From assembly GCF_003330845.1 (NCBI RefSeq), contig NZ_CP026121.1:2337501-2401500 (forward strand): 64,000 nucleotides of DNA, written 5' to 3'. The stretch is from Streptomyces sp. Go-475 (GTDB taxonomy: Bacteria; Actinomycetota; Actinomycetes; Streptomycetales; Streptomycetaceae). The first letter of the stretch is position 1. Each line of letters opens with the position of its first letter. Under the pieces are notes generated by a model, which was given only the letters and a program-made list of their open reading frames with translations, made no database searches and was not told where the DNA came from. Shown here piece by piece: positions 45,101-53,875 of the stretch. Made by a program: the position numbers and the translations under genes.

Positions 45101-48100
45101 TGGAGGCGCACGGCACGGGAACACGGCTCGGCGATCCGGTGGAACTCACCGCGCTGGCGCGGGCGCTCCGCGCGGACGGCGGTGACGGCACCGGCACTGG
45201 CACTGGCACCGGCACCGGTACCGGTTCCTGCACGGTCGGCTCGGTGAAGCCGAACATCGGGCACCTCGACAGCTGCGCGGGCATGGCCGGGCTCATCAAG
45301 ACGGTCCTGATGCTGCGCCACCGCACCCTGGTACCGACCCCCCACCTGACCCGCCCCAACCCCGAACTACCCCTCCGCGACGGCCGGTTGACGCTCGCCA
45401 CAGAACTACGGCCGTGGACGGTCCCGGACGGCGTGCCCCGCCGGGCCGGTGTCAGCGCGCTCGGCGTCGGCGGCACCAACGCCCACCTGGTCCTGGAGGA
45501 GGCCCCGCCCCCACGCCCCCGCCCGGTGCCCGAACTCCCCGTCCTCGTCCCCGTGTCGGCCCGCGACGCCGAGGCCCTCGACGAGCTGACCGCCGTGCTC
45601 CGCGGCCGGTTCCTGGCCCGCCCGGACCTCCCCGCCGCCGACGTGGCCGCCACCCTGGCCCTCGGCCGACCGCACCGCCCGGCGCGCCTCGCCGTGACGG
45701 GCCGCACGGCCGGCGACCTCGCCCGCGCGCTGGACGAGCACCAGCACGGGGAGCACCCGCATGCTGCGCAGGCCCCGGCCGGCCCGGTCGCCTTCGCCTG
45801 CACGGGCCAGGGCAGCGCCCGCCGCGCCATGGCGAGCGGCCTGTACGCCGTGAGCCCGGCCGCCCGGGCCACGCTCGACCGGTGCCAGGCGCTGTACGCC
45901 GGGGAGTTCGGTGGCAGCCTGCTCGCCCCGCTGACGGCCACCGCCGAACCCGCCGGTCCCGCCCCGACGGGCGAGACCTGGCCCACCGAGACCGCGCAGG
46001 CGGCCCTCTTCGCCCATCAGGCGGCGCTGGCGGACGCGTGGCGGGCGGCCGGCATACGGCCCGCGCTGCTGTTCGGCCACAGCGTCGGCGAGTACGCCGC
46101 CCTGTACGCGGCGGGCGCCCTGACGCTGGAGGACGGGCTGCGGCTCACCGCCTGGCGCGGTCGTCTGATGCAGCTCCGCTGCCCGGCCGGGGGCATGCTC
46201 GCCGTCCGGGCCGACCGGGCCACCGCCGAGCGCGTCGCCGCGGCCTCCGGTACGGAGCTCGCCGCGGTCAACGGCCCCCAGGCCCAGGTGCTCTCCGGTC
46301 CTCCCCCGGCCCTCAAGGAGGCGGCGCGGCTCCTCGACCAGGAGGGTCTGCGGTGGCGTGCGCTGCCGGTCGACCGGGCGTTCCACTCCGCGGACGTCGA
46401 CAGCGCGCTGGACGAGTTCCGCACCCGGGCGCGCGAGGTGACCTACCGCCCCCTCCACACCCCGCTGGTGACGACGGCCGACGGTGAGCTGCGCCGGCCG
46501 GGCTGGACGGTCGACGTCGAGTACCTCTGCCGCCAGGCCCGGCAGCCGGTCCGCTTCGACCTCGCCATGGCGGCGGCGGTCGAGCGGGGCTGCCGCGACT
46601 TCGTGGAACTCGGCGCCGGGCGCACCCTCGCCGGCCTCGGCCGGCACTGCGCACCCGACAGCCGCTGGCTGAGCGGGCAGGGCGCCGGGGACGGGGCCGA
46701 GGAGCAGGCGCACGGCTTCCTGACGGCGCTCGGCGCGCTGTACCGCAGGGGCGCCGACCTGGACTGGCGGGCGCTCGTCACGGAGGGGGGCCGGGTCCCG
46801 CTCCCGGGGCATCCGCTGCGGCGGCGCAGGGTGCCGTACGAGGCCGGGGTGCCGGCCGGGGCCTCCGAGCAGCAGCCGGTTGTGTCCGGTGAAGTGATCG
46901 ATGTGGTCCGGGAGTTGGCGGCGGAGAAAGTCGGCCGCCCGGTCACCGACGTGACACCGGACAGCTCGTTCTTCGAACTGGGCGCCGACTCGCTGTCCCT
47001 GATGAGCATGACGACGGAACTGGAGCAGCGGTACGGCGTCCGGGTCCCGATCCGGGAGGTGTTCGACACGGCGGACACGCCCAGGAGGCTGGCGGAGCGG
47101 GTCGGGGAGCTGCGGGGGGATGAGCCGCCGGTGACGGCCCAGGAAACGGTGGTCCGGGAGGCGGTGGTTCGGGAACCGTCAGCACCCGAGGGTGCTGACG
47201 CCGACGTCCACGCCCTGTTCGGACAGCAACTGCGCCTGGTCGGGCAACTCGTCGACCAGGTGGGCGACATGATCTCCCGCCAGCTGGACGTCCTCGCGAC
47301 GGGATCCGGCACCACGACAGCGCCTCCGATTCCGGCCCCGGTTCCGGTGCCGGCTCCGGTGCCGACGCACACACCCGCCCCCCTCACCTACGACCCGGAG
47401 CCCGCCCCCACCACCCCCTCCGGCAACACCGACTTCAGCCTCTACTTCTTCGGCGACTACCCCCAGGACCGCGACCATGACAAGTACGGCCTGATCATGG
47501 CCGCCGCGGACTTCGCCGACCGGCACGGCTTCCACGCCCTGTGGTTCCCCGAGCGGCACTTCAACTCCTTCGGGGCGCTGTTCCCCAACCCCTCCGTCCT
47601 GGCCGCGGCCCTCGCCGCCCGGACCAGCCGGGTCCGGCTGCACGCCGGGTCCGTCGTCCTGCCGCTGCACCATCCCGCCCGGGTCGCCGAGGAGTGGTCG
47701 GTCGTCGACAACATCTCCGGCGGCCGGACCGGCCTGTGCTTCGCGAGCGGCTGGCACGCCACCGACTTCGCGCTCGCCCCGCAGAACTTCGGCCGCCACC
47801 GCGAGGTGATGTACGAGCAGCTGAAGACCGTACGGCAGCTCTGGTCGGGCGAGCCGCTGAAGACCACGGCGGGCGACGGCACCCCCGTGGAGATCCGCCT
47901 GCACCCCCGCCCCGTCCAGGACAGCCCGCCGATGTACGTGGCCGTCGTCGGCAACCCGGACAGCTACCGCCGGGCGGCCGCCGAGGACCTCGGCGTGGTC
48001 ACGAACCTGATGACGCAGACTGTGGAGCAACTGGCCGAGAACATCGCGCTGTACCGGCGTTGCCGTGCCGAGCACGGTCTCGACCCGGCGGCCGGGCGGG

Positions 48101-51100
48101 TGGTGGTGCTCGTGCACACCTACCTGGAGGAGGACGCGGAGCGGGCGCGGGCCGAGGCGTACCGGCCGTTCCTGTCGTACCTGCGGTCCTCGCTCTCCCT
48201 CTTCGACCAGGTCACGAACAGTCTGGGCTTCCAGGTGGACCTGGAGAACACGCCGGAGGAGGACGTGGAGTTCCTCCTCGGCCGGGCCTACGAGCGCTAC
48301 TGCGACTCCCGCGCCCTGATCGGCGACGAGCGCACGGCCGCGGAGACCGTAGGGCGTCTGCTGGCCGCCGGCGCGGACGAGATCGCCTGCTTCGTGGACT
48401 TCGGCGTACCGAAGGAGAAGGTACTGGCGGCGCTCCCGGTCCTGGACCGGGTCCGCAGGACGGCACCGGCGTCTTCGGAGGCTGCGGGCAGCACCCCGGG
48501 CACTCCATGGACGATGGCTCCGGCGCCCTCCGCACCCCGCCGGGCGCCCCTCACCCCCGCTCAGCGCCGCATCTGGTTCTTGGAGCGACTGCACCCGGGC
48601 ACCGCCATGTACCACGAGCCCAAGGCGATCCGCCTGGACGGCCCGCTGGACGTCCCGGCCCTGCGCTGGGCGCTGGACCGGGTCGCTGACCGGCACCCGG
48701 CGCTGCGCACGGTGTTCGGCGACACGGACGGCGTCCCCTACCAGGAGATACGCGACCGCATGCCGCTCGACTGCCCGGTGGAGGACCACACGGGCGCGAC
48801 GGAGGAGGAGGCCCTGCGGTCGGTCCTCGCGGACGACCACGGACTGGATCTCGCCTCCGGCCCGCTGGTCGCCGCGCGCCTGCTCCGCCTGTCCCCGAAC
48901 CGCCACCTGCTCTTCCTCCTGGCCCACCACATCGTCTTCGACTCCTCCTCCACGGCCGTGCTGGCCCGCGATCTCGCCGCGTACTACCGCGCCCGGCGGG
49001 GCGGAGGGCCCGAACCGCGGCCACTGCCCGAGCTGCCGGCGGCCGGCCCGCCGGACCCGGCGTCCCTGGACTTCTGGCGGCACCACCTCGCCGACGCCCC
49101 CGAACTGACCCTGCCCACGGACCGCCCCCGCCCGCCGGTCAGGTCGGGAGCGGGCGCGAGCCTCACCCACGCCCTGGACGCCGAACTGGCGGACGGCCTG
49201 CAGAAGTGGGCCGCCGGGCACCGCGCCACCCTCTTCATGACGCTGACCGGCGCGATCGGCGCGGTCCTCGGCCGGTTCAGCGGACAGCGGGACGTGGTGA
49301 TCGGCACGGCGGTGGCGTCCCGCCCCACCGGCGCCGAGGACCACGTCGGTCTCTTCCTCGACACGGTCCCGCTGCGCCTGGACCTCACCGGCGACCCGGA
49401 CTTCGCGACCCTGCTGGGCCGGGTGCGCGAAAGCAGCACCGCGGCCTTCGAACACGGCGGTGTCCCCTTCGACGAACTGGTCGGCGCGCTCAATCCGCGT
49501 CGCGACCCCGGCCGCAATCCGCTGTTCCAGGTGATGGTGGAGTACGAGAACGAGGGCCGGGCGGAGTTCGACCCGCCCCACCTCACCTCCGCCCTGCTCG
49601 ACGTCCCGAGCGACCGCGCCCCGTTCGACCTCAGCGTCTACCTCACCCGCCACGCGGGCGGCGTCCGCTTCATGGTCGAGTACGACACGGCTCTCTTCGA
49701 CGAGGCGACAGTGCGCCGCTTCGTGGACTACGTCGAACAGGTGCTGCGCCGCGCCCTGGACACGCCCGACGCGCCCCTGCCGGCTCTGACCGCCCTCACG
49801 ACGGCCGACCGCACCGCGCTGGCCCGTCTGGAACAGACCGGAGAGGGCACGCGCCCCGGCACCACCCTGCACGGCCTCTTCGAACAACAGGCCCGCCGCA
49901 CACCGGCCGCCATCGCACTCCTCGGCGACGAAGTCAAGGTCACCTACGCGGAGTTGGACGCGGCGGCCAACCGCCTGGCCCACCTGCTCCGCACCCGCGG
50001 CGCGGCACGGGGACAGCGCGTGGCGGTCCTCCTCCCCCGCGGCCCGCGACTGATCACGGCCCTGCTGGCGGTCCTCAAGACGGGAGCGGCGTACGTCCCG
50101 CTGGACCCGTCCCTGCCCGCCCCACGCCTGGCCCTGCTCCTCGCCGACACGGCACCGGTACTCCTCCTCACCTCCGAGGCCACGGCCCGCCCGGACCTCG
50201 AACTCCCCGTCCAGCTCATGGAGTCGGCGGACGACACACTCCCGTCCACCCCGCTCCCGGACGACGCGAAGGCCGCCGACCCGGAGGACCCGGCCTACTG
50301 CATCCACACCTCCGGCTCGACGGGCAGTCCGAAGGGCGTCGTCGTACCCCACCGGGGCCCCGCGAACCTGATCCGGCACCACCTGAGGCACCACCCGGCG
50401 CTCCGCACCCTCCAGTGGACGTCACCGGCGTTCGACGTGAGCGTCCAGGAGATCTTCACGACGCTCGCCTCGGGGGCGGCACTCGTCCTCGTCGACGACG
50501 CCGTACGGCACGACCCGGCGGTGATGGCCGAGACGGTACGCCGCCACGAGGTGCAACGGCTCTTCATGCCCTGCACCCCGCTGAAGTACCTGATGGAGAC
50601 GGCCCCCGAACTCCCCTCCCTGCGCGAACTGTTCTCGGCGGGCGAGGCCCTGCACCTCACCCCGGCCTTCCGCCGCTTCCTCACCACGCACCCGCACTGC
50701 GCCCTCCACAACCAGTACGGCCCCACGGAGACGTCGATCATCGTCACGACGCACCGCGTCGACCCGGTGGGCGAGGAGTGGCCCCCGATCGGCACACCGG
50801 TGCCGGGAGCCCGGATCCGGCTCCTGGACGACACGGGCCGGCCGGTCCCGGTCGGAGCGGTAGGCGAGATCCACGTCAGCGGCGTGCCGGTGGCACACGG
50901 CTACCACGACCGCCCCGCCGAAACAGCCGCCGTGTTCCTCGACGACGGCGCGGGCGGGGTGCGGTACCGCACGGGCGACCTGGGCCGCTGGCGTACGGAC
51001 GGCACCCTGGAGTACCGGGGCCGGGCGGACGACCAGGTCAAGATCCGCGGCTACCGGGTGGAACCGGGCGAGGTCCAGGCGGCGTTGACGGCACTGCCGA

Positions 51101-52857
51101 CGGTCCGGGACGCGGCGGTGCTCCCACGCCGCGACCGCCACGGCGACACCGAACTGGTGGCGTACGTGGTCCTGACCGCGGGAACCTCCGGGCCACAGGT
51201 GCGCACCGCGCTGGCCGCCTCGCTCCCCGACCACCTGGTGCCCCGCCGCTGGGTGACGCTCGATCGCCTCCCGGTGAACGCCTCCGGCAAACTGGACCGC
51301 ACGGCACTGCCGGAACCCGGGGACGACTCGGCGGAACCCTCACGATCCGAGCCGACGACGGCCCTGGAACAGACGCTGCACAACCTGTGGTGCGAAGAAC
51401 TGGACGTACGGCCGGTCCCGGTCACGACACCGTTCTTCGAACTCGGCGGCCACTCACTGAGCGCGATCCGCCTGCTGAACCGCATGCGCGAGGCGACGGG
51501 CATCGACCTCACGATGGCCGACTTCTTCCTGGACCCGACGATCCGGGGCATCGCGCACCGCGCCCGGGTGGAGGACACAGCCCCGATGCCCTCCACGCTC
51601 CGCCGGCTGTGGCGCCGCCACCACGCGCTCGCCGACCCGAGTGTCTACAACATCGCCCACCGCGTGGACCTGCGCGGCGACCTGGACCCCGGCGCCCTGC
51701 ACCAGGCCCTCACGGACCTGGTGGCACGCCATCACGCACTGCGCGGCAGGCCGGTGCGCCGCCAGGACGGACGGTACGAGGTCGAGATACTGGCCGAAGT
51801 CCCCGTGCCCCTGCCGCTGACCGACCTCCGCGCGCCCGCCGGCGCCCCTGAGGAGGCGATGGACCGCTGGTGCCGCGAACAGGCCTCCGCCCCATTCGCA
51901 ATGGACCGACCGCCCCTGTTCCGCTTCGCCCTGGCCCGCGTGGCACCGGACCACTGGATCCTGATGACCGTCTTCCACCACGCGGTCTGCGACGGCTGGT
52001 CCCTGGCCGTCATCAGGCGCGACCTGCAGGCCCTGTACAACGCGCACAGGACAGGCAGCACACCCCAACTCCCCCCGGTAACACACCACTTCACGGACTT
52101 CGCCCGCGCGGAACACGCCCTGCCGGACGACCGCAGAAAGACCCTGGAACACTTCTGGCGCACGGAACTGGAAGGCATCCCCCTACGCCCGCAGCTCCCC
52201 TACGACCACCCCCGCCCCGACACCCTGTCGGGCCGGGGCGCCCTGCACACGTGGACCCTCACCGACGACACCCCGGCCCACCTCACCGCCACGGCGACCC
52301 GCCTGGGCACCACGCCCTACACGATCCTGGCGGCCACGTTCGCGACCTGGCTGGGCCGGCTGTGCGGCACCCCGAACGACATGGTCCTGGCCGCGTCCAG
52401 CGCGAACCGCGTCCACCGCGACCGCGCGGAGACGGTCGGCATCCTGGGCGACGCCGTACTCCTCCGAGCACGCCTGTCCGAAGCCGACTCGTTCCCCGCC
52501 CTGGCAGCCCAACTGGGCACCACCCTCTTCGAGGCCCTGGACCACCAGGAACTCCCCCTGACGGACGTGGTCTCCCTGGTCGCACCCGACCTGGCGGAGT
52601 CCCTGTTCCCGACGGTCCTGTTCACGGTCATCACCACAGAGCCCCCGTCCTTGCACCTCCGGGACGTCCACACGACGATCCGCGCCCTCCCCACCCAGGG
52701 CGTGGCCCGCAACGAGCTCTACGTCGTGATCGCCCCGGAGGCGGACACCATCACGATCACGTTCGAGTACTCGACGGACCTGTTCACGAGGGAGACGGTG
52801 GAGGAGTGGGGGCGGTCCTTCACGGGGCTGCTGAGGGAGGTGACGGCTTCGCCTTGA
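42151..52857 (+). CDS. hybrid PKS-NRPS megasynthase with in-line luciferase-like monooxygenase, 3568 aa
   Basis: Domains by motif: acyl-adenylating loading ligase 1-563 (SSGSTGVPKA at 181, TPAGKVRR at 550); ACP1 (GLTS, Ser620); KS 678-1115 (Cys851, His987, His1038); AT about 1200-1500 (GHSVGEY with Ser1311; RAFHS at 1409, malonyl-type); ACP2 (GADSL, Ser1614); Pro/Ala linker; luciferase-like monooxygenase 1762-2105; C 2130-2550 (HHIVFDS at 2259); A 2575-3050 (TSGSTGSPKG at 2720); PCP (GGHSL, Ser3102); terminal C 3150-3568 (HHAVCDG at 3276). No KR, DH, aminotransferase or thioesterase. Predicted chemistry: an activated acyl starter, one malonyl extension left as beta-ketone, alpha-oxidation by the monooxygenase, then amidation to one amino acid. 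The order resembles microginin-type starters without the aminotransferase. ATG has a GGAGAGGA site. Leu127 is TTA. Confidence 0.95.
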   Translation: MERLRGQAICTGPEPERTQDDPADAVRALLGAARSAPGGAVVTVAADGTTGSRSYPELLDAARRVLTGLRAHGVRRGDPVVLCGLPLDEFFPAFWACVLGGALPVAIAEHPAPGSPASERLRQACALLGGPLVLTDAPGAAALAGATPAPRVALARDCLDAPPADDHVEPDPSDTALLMLSSGSTGVPKAARLTHAGLADFAASSRRLLDVRPDDTLVNWLPVDHSGAFLLYHLLAVFTGSTNVHTPTDRVLADPLRWLDLLHEHRARHSWAPTFAYRLVADALAERPGRHWDLGGLKSLLCGGERVVLPVLRRFLDATAPYGVREEHIAPVWGMAETVTAVTYGRLDRPGTVHRLLRSSLDGDLVRAAQDAPDADCVTFVASGSPAHGVTLRIVDDRGDLAPPGRIGRLQVHSPARLTPGYVNNPEADAAAYPAGRDWLDTADLAFLAEGQVVITGRRKDVIILNGHNVYCHEVEEAATAVDGVRQGEVAACGIPSAERGTEELAVFFVSRGTTEDRRIAAEVRAALFTRLRLTAAHVLPVPEDEFPRTPAGKVRRAELPQRLSRDAETVTRAAVREAPGAGPARDADAVARAVREELGAVLGHPVDVDVPFYELGLTSVLVVRLRNRLSERLGIPIDQTAFFEHPTAAALAAHLAGDAAAAAAPGTRTGDGSPDRRVAVIGLSLRFPGADSADGFWANLRDGVDSVRVFGERELQSAGLTPEQRRAPGLVPVAGVLDGVEEFDGDFFGMSPKETGLTHPAHRLFLECCHQALEDGGHAATAPGVRVGVFAGSGMNLYDHQQSATGSPYDPADPAAGMQSAIGQEPDFLATRVAYRLGLTGPAIGVQTACSTSLVAVHLAVQALLTGEADLALAGAAAVHLPQETGYHSHPGSILSPTGRCRAFDAEADGTVGGNGVAAVLLKRLDRALADGDTVHAVILGSAVNNDGAAKVGFSAPGIEGQADVVRQALRRADVPPETITYVEAHGTGTRLGDPVELTALARALRADGGDGTGTGTGTGTGTGSCTVGSVKPNIGHLDSCAGMAGLIKTVLMLRHRTLVPTPHLTRPNPELPLRDGRLTLATELRPWTVPDGVPRRAGVSALGVGGTNAHLVLEEAPPPRPRPVPELPVLVPVSARDAEALDELTAVLRGRFLARPDLPAADVAATLALGRPHRPARLAVTGRTAGDLARALDEHQHGEHPHAAQAPAGPVAFACTGQGSARRAMASGLYAVSPAARATLDRCQALYAGEFGGSLLAPLTATAEPAGPAPTGETWPTETAQAALFAHQAALADAWRAAGIRPALLFGHSVGEYAALYAAGALTLEDGLRLTAWRGRLMQLRCPAGGMLAVRADRATAERVAAASGTELAAVNGPQAQVLSGPPPALKEAARLLDQEGLRWRALPVDRAFHSADVDSALDEFRTRAREVTYRPLHTPLVTTADGELRRPGWTVDVEYLCRQARQPVRFDLAMAAAVERGCRDFVELGAGRTLAGLGRHCAPDSRWLSGQGAGDGAEEQAHGFLTALGALYRRGADLDWRALVTEGGRVPLPGHPLRRRRVPYEAGVPAGASEQQPVVSGEVIDVVRELAAEKVGRPVTDVTPDSSFFELGADSLSLMSMTTELEQRYGVRVPIREVFDTADTPRRLAERVGELRGDEPPVTAQETVVREAVVREPSAPEGADADVHALFGQQLRLVGQLVDQVGDMISRQLDVLATGSGTTTAPPIPAPVPVPAPVPTHTPAPLTYDPEPAPTTPSGNTDFSLYFFGDYPQDRDHDKYGLIMAAADFADRHGFHALWFPERHFNSFGALFPNPSVLAAALAARTSRVRLHAGSVVLPLHHPARVAEEWSVVDNISGGRTGLCFASGWHATDFALAPQNFGRHREVMYEQLKTVRQLWSGEPLKTTAGDGTPVEIRLHPRPVQDSPPMYVAVVGNPDSYRRAAAEDLGVVTNLMTQTVEQLAENIALYRRCRAEHGLDPAAGRVVVLVHTYLEEDAERARAEAYRPFLSYLRSSLSLFDQVTNSLGFQVDLENTPEEDVEFLLGRAYERYCDSRALIGDERTAAETVGRLLAAGADEIACFVDFGVPKEKVLAALPVLDRVRRTAPASSEAAGSTPGTPWTMAPAPSAPRRAPLTPAQRRIWFLERLHPGTAMYHEPKAIRLDGPLDVPALRWALDRVADRHPALRTVFGDTDGVPYQEIRDRMPLDCPVEDHTGATEEEALRSVLADDHGLDLASGPLVAARLLRLSPNRHLLFLLAHHIVFDSSSTAVLARDLAAYYRARRGGGPEPRPLPELPAAGPPDPASLDFWRHHLADAPELTLPTDRPRPPVRSGAGASLTHALDAELADGLQKWAAGHRATLFMTLTGAIGAVLGRFSGQRDVVIGTAVASRPTGAEDHVGLFLDTVPLRLDLTGDPDFATLLGRVRESSTAAFEHGGVPFDELVGALNPRRDPGRNPLFQVMVEYENEGRAEFDPPHLTSALLDVPSDRAPFDLSVYLTRHAGGVRFMVEYDTALFDEATVRRFVDYVEQVLRRALDTPDAPLPALTALTTADRTALARLEQTGEGTRPGTTLHGLFEQQARRTPAAIALLGDEVKVTYAELDAAANRLAHLLRTRGAARGQRVAVLLPRGPRLITALLAVLKTGAAYVPLDPSLPAPRLALLLADTAPVLLLTSEATARPDLELPVQLMESADDTLPSTPLPDDAKAADPEDPAYCIHTSGSTGSPKGVVVPHRGPANLIRHHLRHHPALRTLQWTSPAFDVSVQEIFTTLASGAALVLVDDAVRHDPAVMAETVRRHEVQRLFMPCTPLKYLMETAPELPSLRELFSAGEALHLTPAFRRFLTTHPHCALHNQYGPTETSIIVTTHRVDPVGEEWPPIGTPVPGARIRLLDDTGRPVPVGAVGEIHVSGVPVAHGYHDRPAETAAVFLDDGAGGVRYRTGDLGRWRTDGTLEYRGRADDQVKIRGYRVEPGEVQAALTALPTVRDAAVLPRRDRHGDTELVAYVVLTAGTSGPQVRTALAASLPDHLVPRRWVTLDRLPVNASGKLDRTALPEPGDDSAEPSRSEPTTALEQTLHNLWCEELDVRPVPVTTPFFELGGHSLSAIRLLNRMREATGIDLTMADFFLDPTIRGIAHRARVEDTAPMPSTLRRLWRRHHALADPSVYNIAHRVDLRGDLDPGALHQALTDLVARHHALRGRPVRRQDGRYEVEILAEVPVPLPLTDLRAPAGAPEEAMDRWCREQASAPFAMDRPPLFRFALARVAPDHWILMTVFHHAVCDGWSLAVIRRDLQALYNAHRTGSTPQLPPVTHHFTDFARAEHALPDDRRKTLEHFWRTELEGIPLRPQLPYDHPRPDTLSGRGALHTWTLTDDTPAHLTATATRLGTTPYTILAATFATWLGRLCGTPNDMVLAASSANRVHRDRAETVGILGDAVLLRARLSEADSFPALAAQLGTTLFEALDHQELPLTDVVSLVAPDLAESLFPTVLFTVITTEPPSLHLRDVHTTIRALPTQGVARNELYVVIAPEADTITITFEYSTDLFTRETVEEWGRSFTGLLREVTASP

Positions 52858-52917
52858 TCGCCGCAGGGGCGGCAGGCGAGCCGAGCGATACGCCGGGTTT
52901 TCCTGACGCACCTCCCT

Positions 52918-52937
52918 GACCTGCGCTTTCGCAGGTC
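52918..52937 (+). terminator. terminator of the MFS/megasynthase operon
   Basis: Perfect 8-bp arms GACCTGCG and CGCAGGTC with a CTTT loop, 60 nt after the megasynthase stop. Confidence 0.75.
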
Positions 52938-53019
52938 GGATCGGTTGTGAACTGTAGGTCCGGTTGCAGACTTCGACCGGGGCTGCTCTGAGCCGATCAG
53001 AGGCAGTCACCTTCTGGTT

Positions 53020-53555
53020 TGACTCGGAGACGGCCGAGGCCGGGGCGGTGTCGGACAGGATGTGAGCCTGCTGACGGCACGTTGCGTACAGCGATTCACC
53101 TCAAGGCAGGACTAATTCGGTCTGCGGGATGCCGAGGCAACTGGCACGCCGAATCAAACGCACACCCGCCGATGACGGAACACGCGCGTTGCCGGCTCCG
53201 CGCCACAGAGGCTGTGCCCTGCCAAGGCCTGCACGACTCTGGGGTTACGCCGAACGCCACTGTCGGATGCGGCTACAGACCAGGGGCGCGCGCTCATATG
53301 GCTGCTGGCACTTACCGCTACCGCTGCCATCGTCGCCTCAGCAGCGCTGCCCCGGCCTTCCCAGTCCAACGGAGCGCCCTTCCAACCGGTCGTCTTCGCG
53401 CTCGACCTCATCCTGGCCGCCCTCGACCTCGGCCAGGAAAAGGCGTTCACTCCTGTGACAGCACTGCCTGGATCGCCTGGCTCAGCTCCCTCTCAGCCTG
53501 GCTGCTCGACGCCACCGCCCTCACTAGTCTCACCCGTCGCCTCACCCGCTCCTGA
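53020..53555 (+). pseudogene. frameshifted remnant of a large membrane-associated protein
   Basis: Pieces in different plus-strand frames line up as the C-terminal region of the Streptomyces membrane-associated oxidoreductase-type proteins. TVGCGYRP (about 53259) is followed in another frame by ALIWLLALTATAAIVAS and QPVVFALDLILAALDLGQEK. Another shift leads to WIAWLSSLSAWLLDATALT ending at the TGA at 53553. At least two frameshifts and no start make it a dead gene. The stretch upstream of 53250 is weaker (GTLRTAIHLKAG may be its repeat domain). Confidence 0.5.
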
Positions 53556-53556
53556 A

Positions 53557-53875
53557 CGCCAGCAACACGATCTTGTGCTGGCGGGACGTGACCTGTAGAG
53601 CTCTTTCACCATTCGTTGGACGCGGAGAATCGGCTGTAGGTCGTTAACGATTGCCTGCGCGCGATGAGCGCAGACGATGAGTTCCGTGCTCGCATCCGGC
53701 GGGAAGGGCACCTCTCACAGCGCGTCATGGGGCCGCGCCTGGTCCCGGTCCTCGACGCGACGTCATCCACCGAGACACTGAAGCCGCAGAGCATCCTCCT
53801 GGCCCGCCTGGGACACAGATCCTGGACTTTGGCACTGCACACTCCTGGACAGACTCCGTGAACGCACTGCGCCAA
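53557..53875. other. gene-free stretch with one hairpin
   Basis: CGCCAGCA (53557-53564) pairs with TGCTGGCG (53576-53583), probably the old terminator of the decayed gene. Short open frames on both strands of 53584-53875 lack ribosome sites and recognisable sequence. I see no gene. Confidence 0.5.

Noticed and set aside
42667..45345. Long minus-strand frame inside the megasynthase gene
   Set aside because: Antisense shadow; no motifs, composition fits the reverse of the coding strand.
53154..53450. Minus-strand frame with NPRVVQALAGHS, reminiscent of tyrosine-recombinase C-termini
   Set aside because: Only a short resemblance with no catalytic Arg/Tyr; the opposite strand explains this DNA better as a membrane-protein remnant.
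53664..53861. 65-codon plus-strand frame starting MSADDEFRARIRREG
   Set aside because: No ribosome site, located between decayed elements, no family pattern.
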